Below, in pieces: positions 14,172 to 21,149 of a stretch of DNA of 26,586 bases (its first letter is position 1; the number at the start of each line of letters is the position of its first letter). Where the stretch lies: positions 1-26,586 of the forward strand of contig SLSQ01000255.1 of NCBI GenBank assembly GCA_007130355.1, in the 5' to 3' direction. Source of the DNA: Trueperaceae bacterium. GTDB taxonomy: Bacteria; Deinococcota; Deinococci; Deinococcales; Trueperaceae. The notes beneath the pieces were generated by a model. That model searched no databases, had not been told where the DNA came from, and saw only the letters and a program-made list of their open reading frames with translations. Both the position numbers and the translations under genes were made by a program.

Positions 14172-15875
14172 GTCGACAAGGTCCACGGCAGACTGTCCGG
14201 CCTCAAGAAGAACCAGATCAAGCGACTCGGCAACCTGTACCGGCGGCGCGTTCCGCCCGAGGCGGCGACGACCGTCGAGCTGACGCGGGCGACCGCGGCG
14301 CTGGCGCTCGAGATCGGCGGGCCGGTCTCGGTCCTGCTCGACCGGCGCGGCCGCGTGGCCAGCGTCGCGGTCGGTGACGCCTCCGAGGCGCCGATCCCGC
14401 ACCGGGCCGGCGAGACCGAGTCGCGCTTGCGCGGTCTGCGGTTGGTGCACGTGCACCCGGGCGGGGGCGGGCTGAGCGAGGACGACCTCACCACCCTGTT
14501 CCTGCAACGGCTCGACGCGCTCGTCGCGGTCGAAGCGTTCGGCGAGGCGACGTCGCCGCAGCTGGGACCGGCGCACCTGGCGCTGGTGGCGCCGCCGACC
14601 AGCGAGGTCGAGGACTGGCTGATCGACCCGCCGACCGCCGTCGCCACGCTCGAACGGACCGACCTGGCCGCCCGCGTCCGCGGCCTCGAGGAGGAGATGA
14701 CGCGGGCCGCCCACGCGCGCGACGTGACGCGCAGTTCGGCGCAGCGGGCGGTGCTGATCGGCCTCGACCTCCACGAGGGGGCCGAGGCGTCGGCCCGCCT
14801 GAACGAGCTCGCCGAGTTGGTCCGCTCCGCCGGTGCCGAAGTCGTGCACGCCGAGTTGCAGTCCCGCGGGCGCACCGATCCGAAGACGTTGGTGGGCCGC
14901 GGCAAGCTGCGCGAGCTGGTGTCGGTCGCCTACCACGAGGACGCCGACCTGCTCGTCTTCGATCGCGAGCTCTCCCCCGCGCAAGCGCGCGAGATCGAGG
15001 CGGCGACGAAGTTGACCGTCCTCGACCGGACCCAGGTGATCCTCGACATCTTCGCGCAGAACGCTCGGGGCCGCGAGGCGCAGGTCCAGGTCGAGCTGGC
15101 GCAGCTGCACTATCAGCTGCCGCGCCTGGCGGGCCGGGGCACGGCGCTCTCGCGTCTGGGGGGCGGGATCGGTACCCGCGGTCCGGGCGAGACCAAGCTC
15201 GAGGTCGACCGGCGCCGGATCCGCGAGCGGATCGGCTCGCTCGAGGCGGACGTCGACCGGATCTCGGCGCGACGCGCCCGGACCCGCAAGAACCGGACCC
15301 GCTCGGAGACGCCGGTGATCGCGCTGGTCGGGTACACGAACGCCGGCAAGTCGACGCTGTTCAACGCGCTCGCCAAGTCGGACGCGCTCGAACGGAACGC
15401 CCTCTTCGCGACCCTCCGTCCCACCAGCCGCGAGGGCTGGCTGCCGGCGCTCGGTCGCTGGGGAGGCAAGGTCGTCTACACCGACACGGTCGGATTCATC
15501 CGCGACCTGCCCGACGAACTCGTCGACGCCTTCCGCGCCACGCTCGAGGAGCTCGACGACGCGGACATCCTGCTCCACGTGGTCGACGGGGCGGCGGCCG
15601 GAGCGCCCGACCGGGTGGCGGCGGTCGACCGGATCCTCGATCGGCTCGAGCTCACCCCGCCGCGCCGGGTGGTCGTGAACAAGGGGGACGCGGCCGACCG
15701 CCGCACCCGCCACGATCTCGAACGACGCTACGAGGCGATCACCGTCTCCGCCACGACCGGCGACGGCATCGACCGCCTCAAGGCCGACCTGGCGCGCGCG
15801 ATCGAAGGGGACGACCACGTCCCGCTGCCGGACGATCCGGCCGAGGCGTGGGGGGTGGTGCGGCCGGACGCCTGA
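14172..15875 (+). CDS. hflX: Ribosome-associated GTPase HflX
   Basis: HflX binds 50S subunits and splits stalled ribosomes. With a start at 14172 the protein has 567 residues. It begins DKVHGRLSGLKKNQIKRLGN, as in Deinococcota HflX. The HflX domain carries LVGRGKLREL (about 240-249), VFDRELSPAQ and LSRLGGGIGTRGPGETKLE. The G domain has GYTNAGKST (387-395), DTVGFIRDLP (438-447), NKGD (503-506) and SATTGDG. No ATG, GTG or TTG exists in frame between the stop at 14127 and GTG 14355, yet the 61 codons before 14355 are clearly coding and homologous. I place the start at GTC 14172, 6 nt after a good Shine-Dalgarno. Alternatives are CTG 14193, a truncated product from GTG 14355, or a base error at 14174. 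Confidence 0.93.
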   Translation, partial: VDKVHGRLSGLKKNQIKRLGNLYRRRVPPEAATTVELTRATAALALEIGGPVSVLLDRRGRVASVAVGDASEAPIPHRAGETESRLRGLRLVHVHPGGGGLSEDDLTTLFLQRLDALVAVEAFGEATSPQLGPAHLALVAPPTSEVEDWLIDPPTAVATLERTDLAARVRGLEEEMTRAAHARDVTRSSAQRAVLIGLDLHEGAEASARLNELAELVRSAGAEVVHAELQSRGRTDPKTLVGRGKLRELVSVAYHEDADLLVFDRELSPAQAREIEAATKLTVLDRTQVILDIFAQNARGREAQVQVELAQLHYQLPRLAGRGTALSRLGGGIGTRGPGETKLEVDRRRIRERIGSLEADVDRISARRARTRKNRTRSETPVIALVGYTNAGKSTLFNALAKSDALERNALFATLRPTSREGWLPALGRWGGKVVYTDTVGFIRDLPDELVDAFRATLEELDDADILLHVVDGAAAGAPDRVAAVDRILDRLELTPPRRVVVNKGDAADRRTRHDLERRYEAITVSATTGDGIDRLKADLARAIEGDDHVPLPDDPAEAWGVVRPDA

Positions 15876-15886
15876 CGTCCGGCCGC
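15860..15886. terminator. Perfect 11-bp stem-loop over the hflX stop, candidate bidirectional terminator
   Basis: GCGGCCGGACG (15860-15870) and CGTCCGGCCGC (15876-15886) are perfect reverse complements around the 5-nt loop CCTGA, which contains the hflX stop codon. The convergent TPR gene ends at 15909, so the same hairpin lies 22 nt beyond its stop. No T tract follows on either side. Confidence 0.55.
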
Positions 15887-15908
15887 TCGGGCCGCGTCGC
15901 CCGTTCGG

Positions 15909-18182
15909 TCAGGGCGCGCCGTCGACCGCCCACTGGGCGTAGGCGTCGACGAAGGTGAGGCGCGCGTCGTGCACCCCGTCGGCAGCGAGGAACGCCAGGA
16001 AGTCGCGCACCTCCCCCTCTCCGCTGGTCTCGAACAGAGCGCTTCCCGACAGTCCGGCGAAACGGCCGGACTCGATCGTGGGCAGCGCCTCCTCGGCCGC
16101 CTCCGCCGCGTCCCTCAGCTCCTGGATCAACGACGACACGACCGCCCCGGGACGGTCCGCATCGGCCGGCGCGAACAGGGCGCGTCCGGTCTCGAGCGAG
16201 GTCAGCACCACGTCGCGGCCGACCAGCGCACGGATCGGGTCCGGCGTCCCCGCGACCTCGAGCTCGGTCGTGGCGCGCGCGGCCTGATCGTCGTCTCCGT
16301 CGATCCGGACCGTGAGCCGGTACCCTCCGGCCGGCAGGTCGGCCGGGAGGTCGAGGAGCAGCTCGTCGATCACGTAGCCGATGGCGCCGGAGGGCACCTC
16401 GACCTCGACGCGACCGGTCGCGCGCGGCTCCGCCCCCTCGTCCGCGTCGGCGGCGTCCAGACGAGCGGTCGCCTCGATCCGGCCGGGGAGCGCGTCGCCG
16501 GGCGTGTACGCCTCGAAGCGCAGGGTCAGCGGGTCGCCCGGACGCCACGGGCCGGACAGCGACGCTCCGCCCAGGAGCAGGTCGATCCGGTCGCCGGCGA
16601 TCTCGAGCGGGGGAAGCGGCGCCGTCAGCGCCTCGAACCGGTCCTCGGCGCGGACGTCGAACGGGTCGCCCGCACCGCCGAGCTCCAGGAAGCGTACGTA
16701 CCGTTCGGCCGCCTCGGCCCGCTCGCCACGCTCCTCGTGCAGGCGCGCCCGGACGTAGTGGAGGGACGCCTCGGTGGGGCGCGCTTCGAGCGCGTCGTCC
16801 ACGTCTTCGATCGCTTCGTCGTTGACCGCCGGATCGAGCCGCAGGGCGGTCTCGTACGCCTCCATGGCCGCCTCGAGCCGCCCGAACCGGGCACGGACCA
16901 GCCCGAGGTTGTAGGCGGCGATCTCCTGCGACGGCGCCAGCTCGAGCGCCCGTTCGCTGGCCGCTTCGCTTCGCTCCCAGAAGCCGAGCAGGTACCAGGC
17001 CCAGCCGAGGTTCGTCCAGTACAGGTCGCTCTCCGGTTCGAGCTCGACCGCGACCGCCAACGCCTGCGCGGCCGCCAGGCCGTCGTCCGCCCGGAACGCC
17101 AGGAACGAGAGGCGTTCGTACGGGTAGGCGAAGGTCGGGGCGACCCGGCCGAGGCGCCGGTAGGCGGCGGTCTCGAGCTCCACGTCGCCGGCGAGGTCGG
17201 CGAGGAGCCCGGCCACCACCAGCGCGGCCGGATCGTTCCCGCGGACCAGCTCCGCGACGCGCGCGTCGGCGCCGGAGCGTTCGTGGGCCTGCAGGTACGC
17301 CGCCTCGGTGGCGGCGCCGTACGGGTAGGCGGCGCCGGCGGCGGCGTAGCGGTCGTCCGCCGAGGCGAGGTCCCCTTCGTCCAGGGCGAGCGCCGCGGTC
17401 CAGACGCGCGCGGCGGGCGCGCCGAGCTCGGCCAGCCGCTCCCAGAGCGCCAGGCGCGCTTCGGGGTCGTCGCCGTCCAGCAGGGCCAGCACGGCCGCCG
17501 TGGCGGGGTCGTCGCCCGGACGGCCGGCGCGCGCGTCGGCGACGGTAGTCCGCAACGCCTCCAGGCGCGGCGGGAGCGGACCGGCCGCTTCGGCGCGCGC
17601 CACGACCTCCTCGGCGTCGTCGACGAGGCCGGCGGCCAGCAGCGTGAGCACCCGGCCCAGCGCGTCGTCGTCGCCGGCCATGTCGATCGGGTCGGCCTCC
17701 TCGGGAACGGGCAGGCCGAGCCGGCCGGAGACGACGGCGCTCGCCTGGCGCACCAGGGCGGAGGGGTCGTCGTCCGGGGCGTGCACGGTGCGTTCGAGGG
17801 TGCGTCCGTCCGCGTCCACGACGATCAGTCTGAGGCGCAGGCCTTCGGCGTCGGCGTCGAGCCGTCCGCCGACCGCCACGTCGACGCCGGCGCCGGAGCG
17901 GAGCAGCTGCACGCCGTGCAGGCGGGCGATCTCGCCCTGAGCGAGCACGGCGAGCGGGTTGACGAACCCGTCGGCGTACGGGGTCGGGGGCACGAACGAC
18001 GGGGCGGCGACCGGCGGGATCAGCAGGTCGACGCGGCCGTCGAGGCCCTCGGCGATCCGGTCGGCGACCACGGTCCCGAGGGTGGTGCCGTCGGCGTCGA
18101 ACGGGTGGATCAGGACCGATTGCGCGAACGCCGCGGACGCGAGGAGCGCGACCGCGGCGACGCAGGTGCGGAACAGGCGCAT
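15909..18182 (-). CDS. Exported tetratricopeptide-repeat protein with C-terminal beta domain
   Basis: A 757-residue protein with a clear Sec signal peptide (residues 1-20, cleavage AFA|QS). Residues 21-160 resemble the alpha/beta module of CsgG/FlgO-like envelope proteins: LIHPFDADGTTLG, ADRIAEGLDGRVDLL, VAVGGRLDADAEGLRLRL. This match is weak. Residues 175-385 are alpha-helical repeats, and recognisable TPRs run from about 386 to 500 (YWTNLGWAWYLLGFWERSEA, AAYNLGLVRARFGRLEAAME, ASLHYVRARLHEERGERAEA). A beta-rich Ig-like domain follows (about 525-645). Residues 650-757 may be a separate fold. It is very acidic overall. ATG 18182 is chosen for GGAGGT 6 nt upstream and for the signal peptide. 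The function is unknown; an envelope scaffold is an inference. Confidence 0.82.
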   Translation of the reverse strand: MRLFRTCVAAVALLASAAFAQSVLIHPFDADGTTLGTVVADRIAEGLDGRVDLLIPPVAAPSFVPPTPYADGFVNPLAVLAQGEIARLHGVQLLRSGAGVDVAVGGRLDADAEGLRLRLIVVDADGRTLERTVHAPDDDPSALVRQASAVVSGRLGLPVPEEADPIDMAGDDDALGRVLTLLAAGLVDDAEEVVARAEAAGPLPPRLEALRTTVADARAGRPGDDPATAAVLALLDGDDPEARLALWERLAELGAPAARVWTAALALDEGDLASADDRYAAAGAAYPYGAATEAAYLQAHERSGADARVAELVRGNDPAALVVAGLLADLAGDVELETAAYRRLGRVAPTFAYPYERLSFLAFRADDGLAAAQALAVAVELEPESDLYWTNLGWAWYLLGFWERSEAASERALELAPSQEIAAYNLGLVRARFGRLEAAMEAYETALRLDPAVNDEAIEDVDDALEARPTEASLHYVRARLHEERGERAEAAERYVRFLELGGAGDPFDVRAEDRFEALTAPLPPLEIAGDRIDLLLGGASLSGPWRPGDPLTLRFEAYTPGDALPGRIEATARLDAADADEGAEPRATGRVEVEVPSGAIGYVIDELLLDLPADLPAGGYRLTVRIDGDDDQAARATTELEVAGTPDPIRALVGRDVVLTSLETGRALFAPADADRPGAVVSSLIQELRDAAEAAEEALPTIESGRFAGLSGSALFETSGEGEVRDFLAFLAADGVHDARLTFVDAYAQWAVDGAP

Positions 18183-18188
18183 GGATCG

Positions 18189-18194
18189 ACCTCC
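18189..18194 (-). promoter_or_regulatory. Strong ribosome binding site GGAGGT for the TPR gene
   Basis: GGAGGT on the minus strand lies 6 nt before ATG 18182. It fixes this start rather than the ATG-less extension upstream. Confidence 0.6.
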
Positions 18195-18202
18195 AGGGGG
18201 CG

Positions 18203-18208
18203 ACGCTA
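18203..18208 (-). promoter_or_regulatory. -10-like TAGCGT for the TPR gene
   Basis: TAGCGT on the minus strand gives a leader of about 15 nt carrying the GGAGGT site, so this gene is leadered, unlike most of its neighbours. Confidence 0.4.
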
Positions 18209-18211
18209 GCA

Positions 18212-18232
18212 CGGTCCCCGACGGGGCGACCG
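18212..18232 (-). terminator. Imperfect stem-loop downstream of argR
   Basis: CGGTCCCC and GGGG-CG-ACCG can pair around a 3-nt loop with a 2-nt bulge. It lies 34 nt after the argR stop and just upstream of the TPR gene's -10, so it may end argR transcription or act in the next promoter. There is no T tract. Confidence 0.3.
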
Positions 18233-18265
18233 GGCGCGGGGTCACGTCGACCGAGGCGGATCCGC

Positions 18266-18724
18266 TCAGGTGAGGAGCTCCTCGAACTCGTCGAGGATCC
18301 GTTCGGCCGCTTCGATGCTGCGGCAGACCACCAGGATCGTGTTCTGCCCCGCCAGCGTGCCGACCACCTCGTCGCGGTCGAGCTTGTCGATCACGTAGGC
18401 GATGCCGACGGCGTGCCCTTCGTCGGTGTCGATCACGAGGAGGTTGTCGCCGCGGTCCAGGTCGCGCACGAACAGCCGGAAGCGTTGGGCGAGCTCGCCC
18501 TTGACGTCCTCCTGCGCGGCGAGGGGGGTGGAGCGGTACCGGTGCTGGCCGTTGCCGGCGGGGAGGCGCACCAGACGCAGCTCGTTCACGTCGCGGCTGA
18601 TGGTGGCCTGGGTGACCTTGATGCCGCGCTGGGCGAGGTGCTCGGCGATCTCCGCTTGCGTCGAGATGAACTCGTGCTCGACGAGTTCCTCGATGAGTCG
18701 TTGACGATACTCTTTACTCGGCAT
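18266..18724 (-). CDS. argR: Arginine repressor ArgR
   Basis: An arginine-dependent hexameric repressor/activator of arginine biosynthesis and catabolism genes, 152 residues. The N-terminal winged helix has ISTQAEIAEHLAQRGIKVTQ (20-39) and the recognition helix QATISRDVNELRLV. The C-terminal oligomerisation and arginine-binding domain has DNLLVIDTDEGHAVGIAYV and GTLAGQNTILVV. The pair that is normally Asp-Asp (GDDT) and contacts arginine is Gln127-Asn128 here. ATG at 18724 or 18730 could start the gene. I prefer 18724 because the -10-like TAAAAT ends only 2 nt before 18730 but 8 nt before 18724. No arginine genes lie in this window. It is downstream of coaBC with its own AT-rich promoter. Confidence 0.93.
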   Translation of the reverse strand: MPSKEYRQRLIEELVEHEFISTQAEIAEHLAQRGIKVTQATISRDVNELRLVRLPAGNGQHRYRSTPLAAQEDVKGELAQRFRLFVRDLDRGDNLLVIDTDEGHAVGIAYVIDKLDRDEVVGTLAGQNTILVVCRSIEAAERILDEFEELLT

Positions 18725-18738
18725 ATTCATGCATTTTA
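18721..18738 (-). promoter_or_regulatory. argR promoter with TAAAAT -10 and ARG-box-like palindrome
   Basis: On the minus strand TAAAAT (18738-18733) is followed directly by GCATGAATATGC (18732-18721), an inverted repeat GCAT-GAAT-ATGC spanning both candidate starts. CATGAAT matches half of the B. subtilis-type ARG box, so autoregulation is plausible. The AT-rich stretch stands out in this GC-rich window. Confidence 0.4.
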
Positions 18739-18764
18739 CGGGCCGGTGCGCGGTTCGGGGCGCC

Positions 18765-19943
18765 TCAGGCGACGAACGTCGCGACCGCGCGGTCGAGCAG
18801 CCGCTCCGCCGCCTCGCGCTTACGCAGGTGCGGCAGCTCCTCCGCGACGCCGTCCGGCGTCACGAAGGTGAGGCGCGTGGCGTCGCCGCCGAAGGCGCTC
18901 TCCTCCCCCGCCGGGTAGTTCAGCGCGATGAAGGCGAGCCCCTTGCGCCGCGCCTTCTCCGCCGCCCGCGCCACGCCCTGGTCGGTCTCCATCGCGAACC
19001 CCACCGTCGTCTGCCGCGCCCGGCGCCCCGCCAACGTCTCGAGCAGGTCGGGCGTGCGCACCAGCTCGAGCGCGGCGTCGCCGTCACGCTTCGGTTCCTT
19101 CTCCGCCTTCCGCTCGCGCGGACGCCAGTCCGCCACGGCGGCGCTCATGACCAGCAGGTCGCAGGCGTCGAAGCGGGGGACGAGGGCCTCGAGCATCTCC
19201 TCGGCCGACTCGACCGCGCACGTCGCGACACCGTGCGGCACCGGCACCGAGACGGGGCCGTGCACCACCTCGACCGACGCGCCGCGGTCGCGGGCCGCTT
19301 CGGCGACGCAGAACCCCATCCGCCCCGAACTCGGGTTGCTGAGGAAACGGACCGGATCGAGCCACTCGCGCGTCGGTCCGGCGCTCACCAGCACCCGCCG
19401 GCCGACCAGGTCGCGCGGGCGGGGGGTCCGGAGCAGCGCGTCGACCAGCGACGCCTCGTCCGGCAGACGCCCCGCGCCCTCCCCCTCGCCGACGGTGCCG
19501 AGCGGACCGACCGCCGGTTCGAGCACTTCGCGTCCGTCCTCCCGCAGGCGGGCGACGTTGCGGACCACCGCCGGCGCCCGCCACATGGCGGCGTTCATGG
19601 CGGGCGCGTACGCCACCCGCGGCACGCTCAACGCCAGCGCCGCGACCGGGTCGTGGGCCCGACCGCTCGCGGCGGCGGCGAGGGCGTCGGCGGTGGCCGG
19701 CGCCACCAGCATCGCGTCCGCCCAGCGCGCCAGGCTCAGGTGGCGCGCCTCGCCGTCCGGCCGGAACCAGGCGTCCCGGTCGAACACCTCGGCGCCCGAG
19801 ACGGCCGCCAACGACAGCGCCGGCACGAACCGGAGCGCGTCGTCGGTCGCGGCCACTCGGACCTCGACCCCCGCCTCGCGCAGCCGACGCACCAGCGACG
19901 GCGCCTTGATCGCGGCCAGACCGCCGGTGACGCCCAGCACCAC
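18765..19943 (-). CDS. coaBC: Bifunctional phosphopantothenoylcysteine decarboxylase / phosphopantothenate-cysteine ligase
   Basis: Two steps of coenzyme A synthesis, 392 residues. CoaC half (about 1-170): flavin fold GVTGGLAAIKAPSLVRRL (4-21), His68 in ARHLSLARWADA, APATADALA and the PAMN motif (APAMNAAMW, Asn117). CoaB half (about 178-390): VLVSAGPTREWLDPVRFLSN, NPSSGRMGF, AAVADWRP followed by a lysine-rich loop, and GFAMET. In the CoaC substrate flap the usual ACG[DE]xGxGRM reads TVGEGEGAGRL, so the cysteine that reduces the enethiol intermediate in E. coli (Cys158) is Val151. The start is the first in-frame GTG after rpoZ (34-bp gap). No ribosome binding site is visible. It is probably co-transcribed with rpoZ. 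Confidence 0.95.
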   Translation of the reverse strand: MVLGVTGGLAAIKAPSLVRRLREAGVEVRVAATDDALRFVPALSLAAVSGAEVFDRDAWFRPDGEARHLSLARWADAMLVAPATADALAAAASGRAHDPVAALALSVPRVAYAPAMNAAMWRAPAVVRNVARLREDGREVLEPAVGPLGTVGEGEGAGRLPDEASLVDALLRTPRPRDLVGRRVLVSAGPTREWLDPVRFLSNPSSGRMGFCVAEAARDRGASVEVVHGPVSVPVPHGVATCAVESAEEMLEALVPRFDACDLLVMSAAVADWRPRERKAEKEPKRDGDAALELVRTPDLLETLAGRRARQTTVGFAMETDQGVARAAEKARRKGLAFIALNYPAGEESAFGGDATRLTFVTPDGVAEELPHLRKREAAERLLDRAVATFVA

Positions 19944-19977
19944 GCGGCGGGGCGGTCGGTCGGTCGCGGCGCGATCG

Positions 19978-20253
19978 TCAGTCGTCGGTCGGCTCCGGGC
20001 GGGCGACCTTGACGCGCACGCCGGCGAGCTCCTCTTCGGAGGGCAGCTCGTCCCCCCACACGATCGGCGCGCCGGACCGCAGCTCGGCCATCGCGACCGT
20101 GACGGTGTTCGACGACGCCGCCGGCATCTGTTCGGGCGTCAACAGCGGGCGTGCGCCGGTCTTGAGCTGCGCGGCGCGCCGGCCCACGATCATCGACAGG
20201 CGGTAGCGGGAATCGGTCAGGTCCAGCAGGACGTCGTATCCGGGTTGGGCCAC
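19978..20253 (-). CDS. rpoZ: RNA polymerase omega subunit
   Basis: A small subunit that supports folding and assembly of the beta' subunit, 91 residues. The conserved core is visible: YDVLLDLTDSRYRLSMIVGR, then RAAQLKTGARPLL, then NTVTVAMAELRSG. GTG 20253 is chosen over the upstream ATG at 20274 because GAGGAGG (20259-20265) sits 5 nt before it. It lies between gmk and coaBC on the same strand, the gmk-rpoZ-coaBC order seen in many bacteria. Confidence 0.95.
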   Translation of the reverse strand: MAQPGYDVLLDLTDSRYRLSMIVGRRAAQLKTGARPLLTPEQMPAASSNTVTVAMAELRSGAPIVWGDELPSEEELAGVRVKVARPEPTDD

Positions 20254-20258
20254 GGGTT

Positions 20259-20265
20259 CCTCCTC
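20259..20265 (-). promoter_or_regulatory. Ribosome binding site GAGGAGG for rpoZ
   Basis: GAGGAGG on the minus strand, 5 nt before GTG 20253, decides this start against the more upstream ATG 20274. Confidence 0.65.
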
Positions 20266-20281
20266 GAAACGCATCGGGACG

Positions 20282-20308
20282 GGGCGGGCGGCACGGCGCC
20301 GCCCGCCC
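20282..20308 (-). terminator. Perfect 11-bp GC stem-loop between gmk and rpoZ
   Basis: GGGCGGGCGGC (20282-20292) and GCCGCCCGCCC (20298-20308) pair perfectly around a 5-nt loop. It lies 78 nt after the gmk stop and 8-34 nt after the likely rpoZ transcription start (TAGCAT at 20323-20328). It could end gmk transcription or be a 5' leader hairpin for rpoZ. No T tract follows. Confidence 0.5.
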
Positions 20309-20322
20309 GGCTCGGTCCGGCG

Positions 20323-20328
20323 ATGCTA
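20323..20328 (-). promoter_or_regulatory. -10-like TAGCAT for rpoZ-coaBC
   Basis: TAGCAT on the minus strand lies about 70 nt before the rpoZ start and would give a leader holding the GC stem-loop and the GAGGAGG site. Confidence 0.4.
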
Positions 20329-20386
20329 CCGCACGCGTCCCGGCCGCGTCCGCGCCCTCCCGACGCTCGCCCCGGGACCGCGGGCC

Positions 20387-21058
20387 TCAGGCGTCCCCTT
20401 CACGCAGGAAGGCGGCGACGTCGGCCTCGGTGAGGCGCGAAGCGCGCAGCCGTTCGGCGCGCACGATCGCCAGGAAGTCCTCGACCGCGTCGTCCAGGCG
20501 GTCGTTCACGATCACGTAGTCGAACTCGCCGGTAGCGCGGATCTCCTCCCGCGCCCGCGCCAGGCGCTTCGCGATCTTCGCCGCGTCGTCGGTGCCGCGG
20601 CCGCGCAGGCGACGCTCGAGCTCGGCCAGCGACGGCGGGGCGACGAACACGAGCACCGCCTCCGGAAGCGCCGCCGCTACCTGGCGCGCGCCGGCCAGGT
20701 CGATCTCGAGGAGCACGTCGCGGCCCGCGGCCAACGCGGCGTCGACCGGCGCGCGGGGCGTGCCGTACAGGTCGCCCACGTACTCGGCCCACTCCAGGAA
20801 GCCACCGGCGGCGATCGTCTCGCGGAACGCCGCCTCGCTCAGGAACCGGTACTGCAGCCCGTCCGTCTCGCCCGGCCGGCGAGGCCGGGTGGTGGCCGAC
20901 ACCGAGAACGCCACGTCGCCCATCCGCGGCACCGCCTCCTCCCGGATCGTGCCCTTGCCGACGCCGGAGGCTCCGGCCATCACCAGCGCCAAGCCGCGAC
21001 GATCGCGGCGGGGCACGTCGCGGCGGGGCTTCTCGGATCGCGTCTCTTCGCCGTCCAT
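20387..21058 (-). CDS. gmk: Guanylate kinase
   Basis: Phosphorylates GMP to GDP with ATP; 223 residues. The P-loop is GASGVGKGT (usual GPSGVGKGT, Pro replaced by Ala). FSVSATTRPRRPGETDGLQY is the GMP-binding segment, EWAEYVGDLYGTPRAPV and LLEIDLAGARQV follow, and the lid carries RLRGRGTDD. About 22 extra charged residues precede the P-loop region. ATG 21058 is chosen because TAGCGT lies 8 nt upstream and no coding character continues beyond it. It diverges from pyrG with 91 bp between the starts and leads the run gmk, rpoZ, coaBC. Confidence 0.96.
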   Translation of the reverse strand: MDGEETRSEKPRRDVPRRDRRGLALVMAGASGVGKGTIREEAVPRMGDVAFSVSATTRPRRPGETDGLQYRFLSEAAFRETIAAGGFLEWAEYVGDLYGTPRAPVDAALAAGRDVLLEIDLAGARQVAAALPEAVLVFVAPPSLAELERRLRGRGTDDAAKIAKRLARAREEIRATGEFDYVIVNDRLDDAVEDFLAIVRAERLRASRLTEADVAAFLREGDA

Positions 21059-21066
21059 GAGGCCCG

Positions 21067-21072
21067 ACGCTA
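21067..21072 (-). promoter_or_regulatory. -10-like TAGCGT for gmk
   Basis: TAGCGT on the minus strand, 8 nt before ATG 21058; leaderless configuration. Confidence 0.45.
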
Positions 21073-21112
21073 CCACCGGCGTGCGCGCGACCGGCCGGCG
21101 GAGGGCGGGTGG

Positions 21113-21118
21113 TACGAT
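21113..21118 (+). promoter_or_regulatory. -10-like TACGAT for the pyrG operon
   Basis: TACGAT lies 31 nt before ATG 21150. The short leader carries a Shine-Dalgarno-like AAGGTGAGG (21133-21141), so this operon is leadered. Confidence 0.45.
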
Positions 21119-21149
21119 CCGGCCCCGGGAAGAAGGTGAGGTTCGGCGC

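Noticed and set aside
11130..15818. Open frame of more than 1,500 codons on the minus strand
   Set aside because: It runs through the phosphoesterase, thiolase, exported-protein and hflX genes in the wrong frame or strand and is made of Arg/Gly/Ala-rich low-complexity sequence. The real genes there have recognisable motifs.
14355..15875. hflX starting at GTG 14355
   Set aside because: This start removes 61 codons of conserved N-terminal HflX sequence and has no ribosome binding site; the start was moved to 14172.
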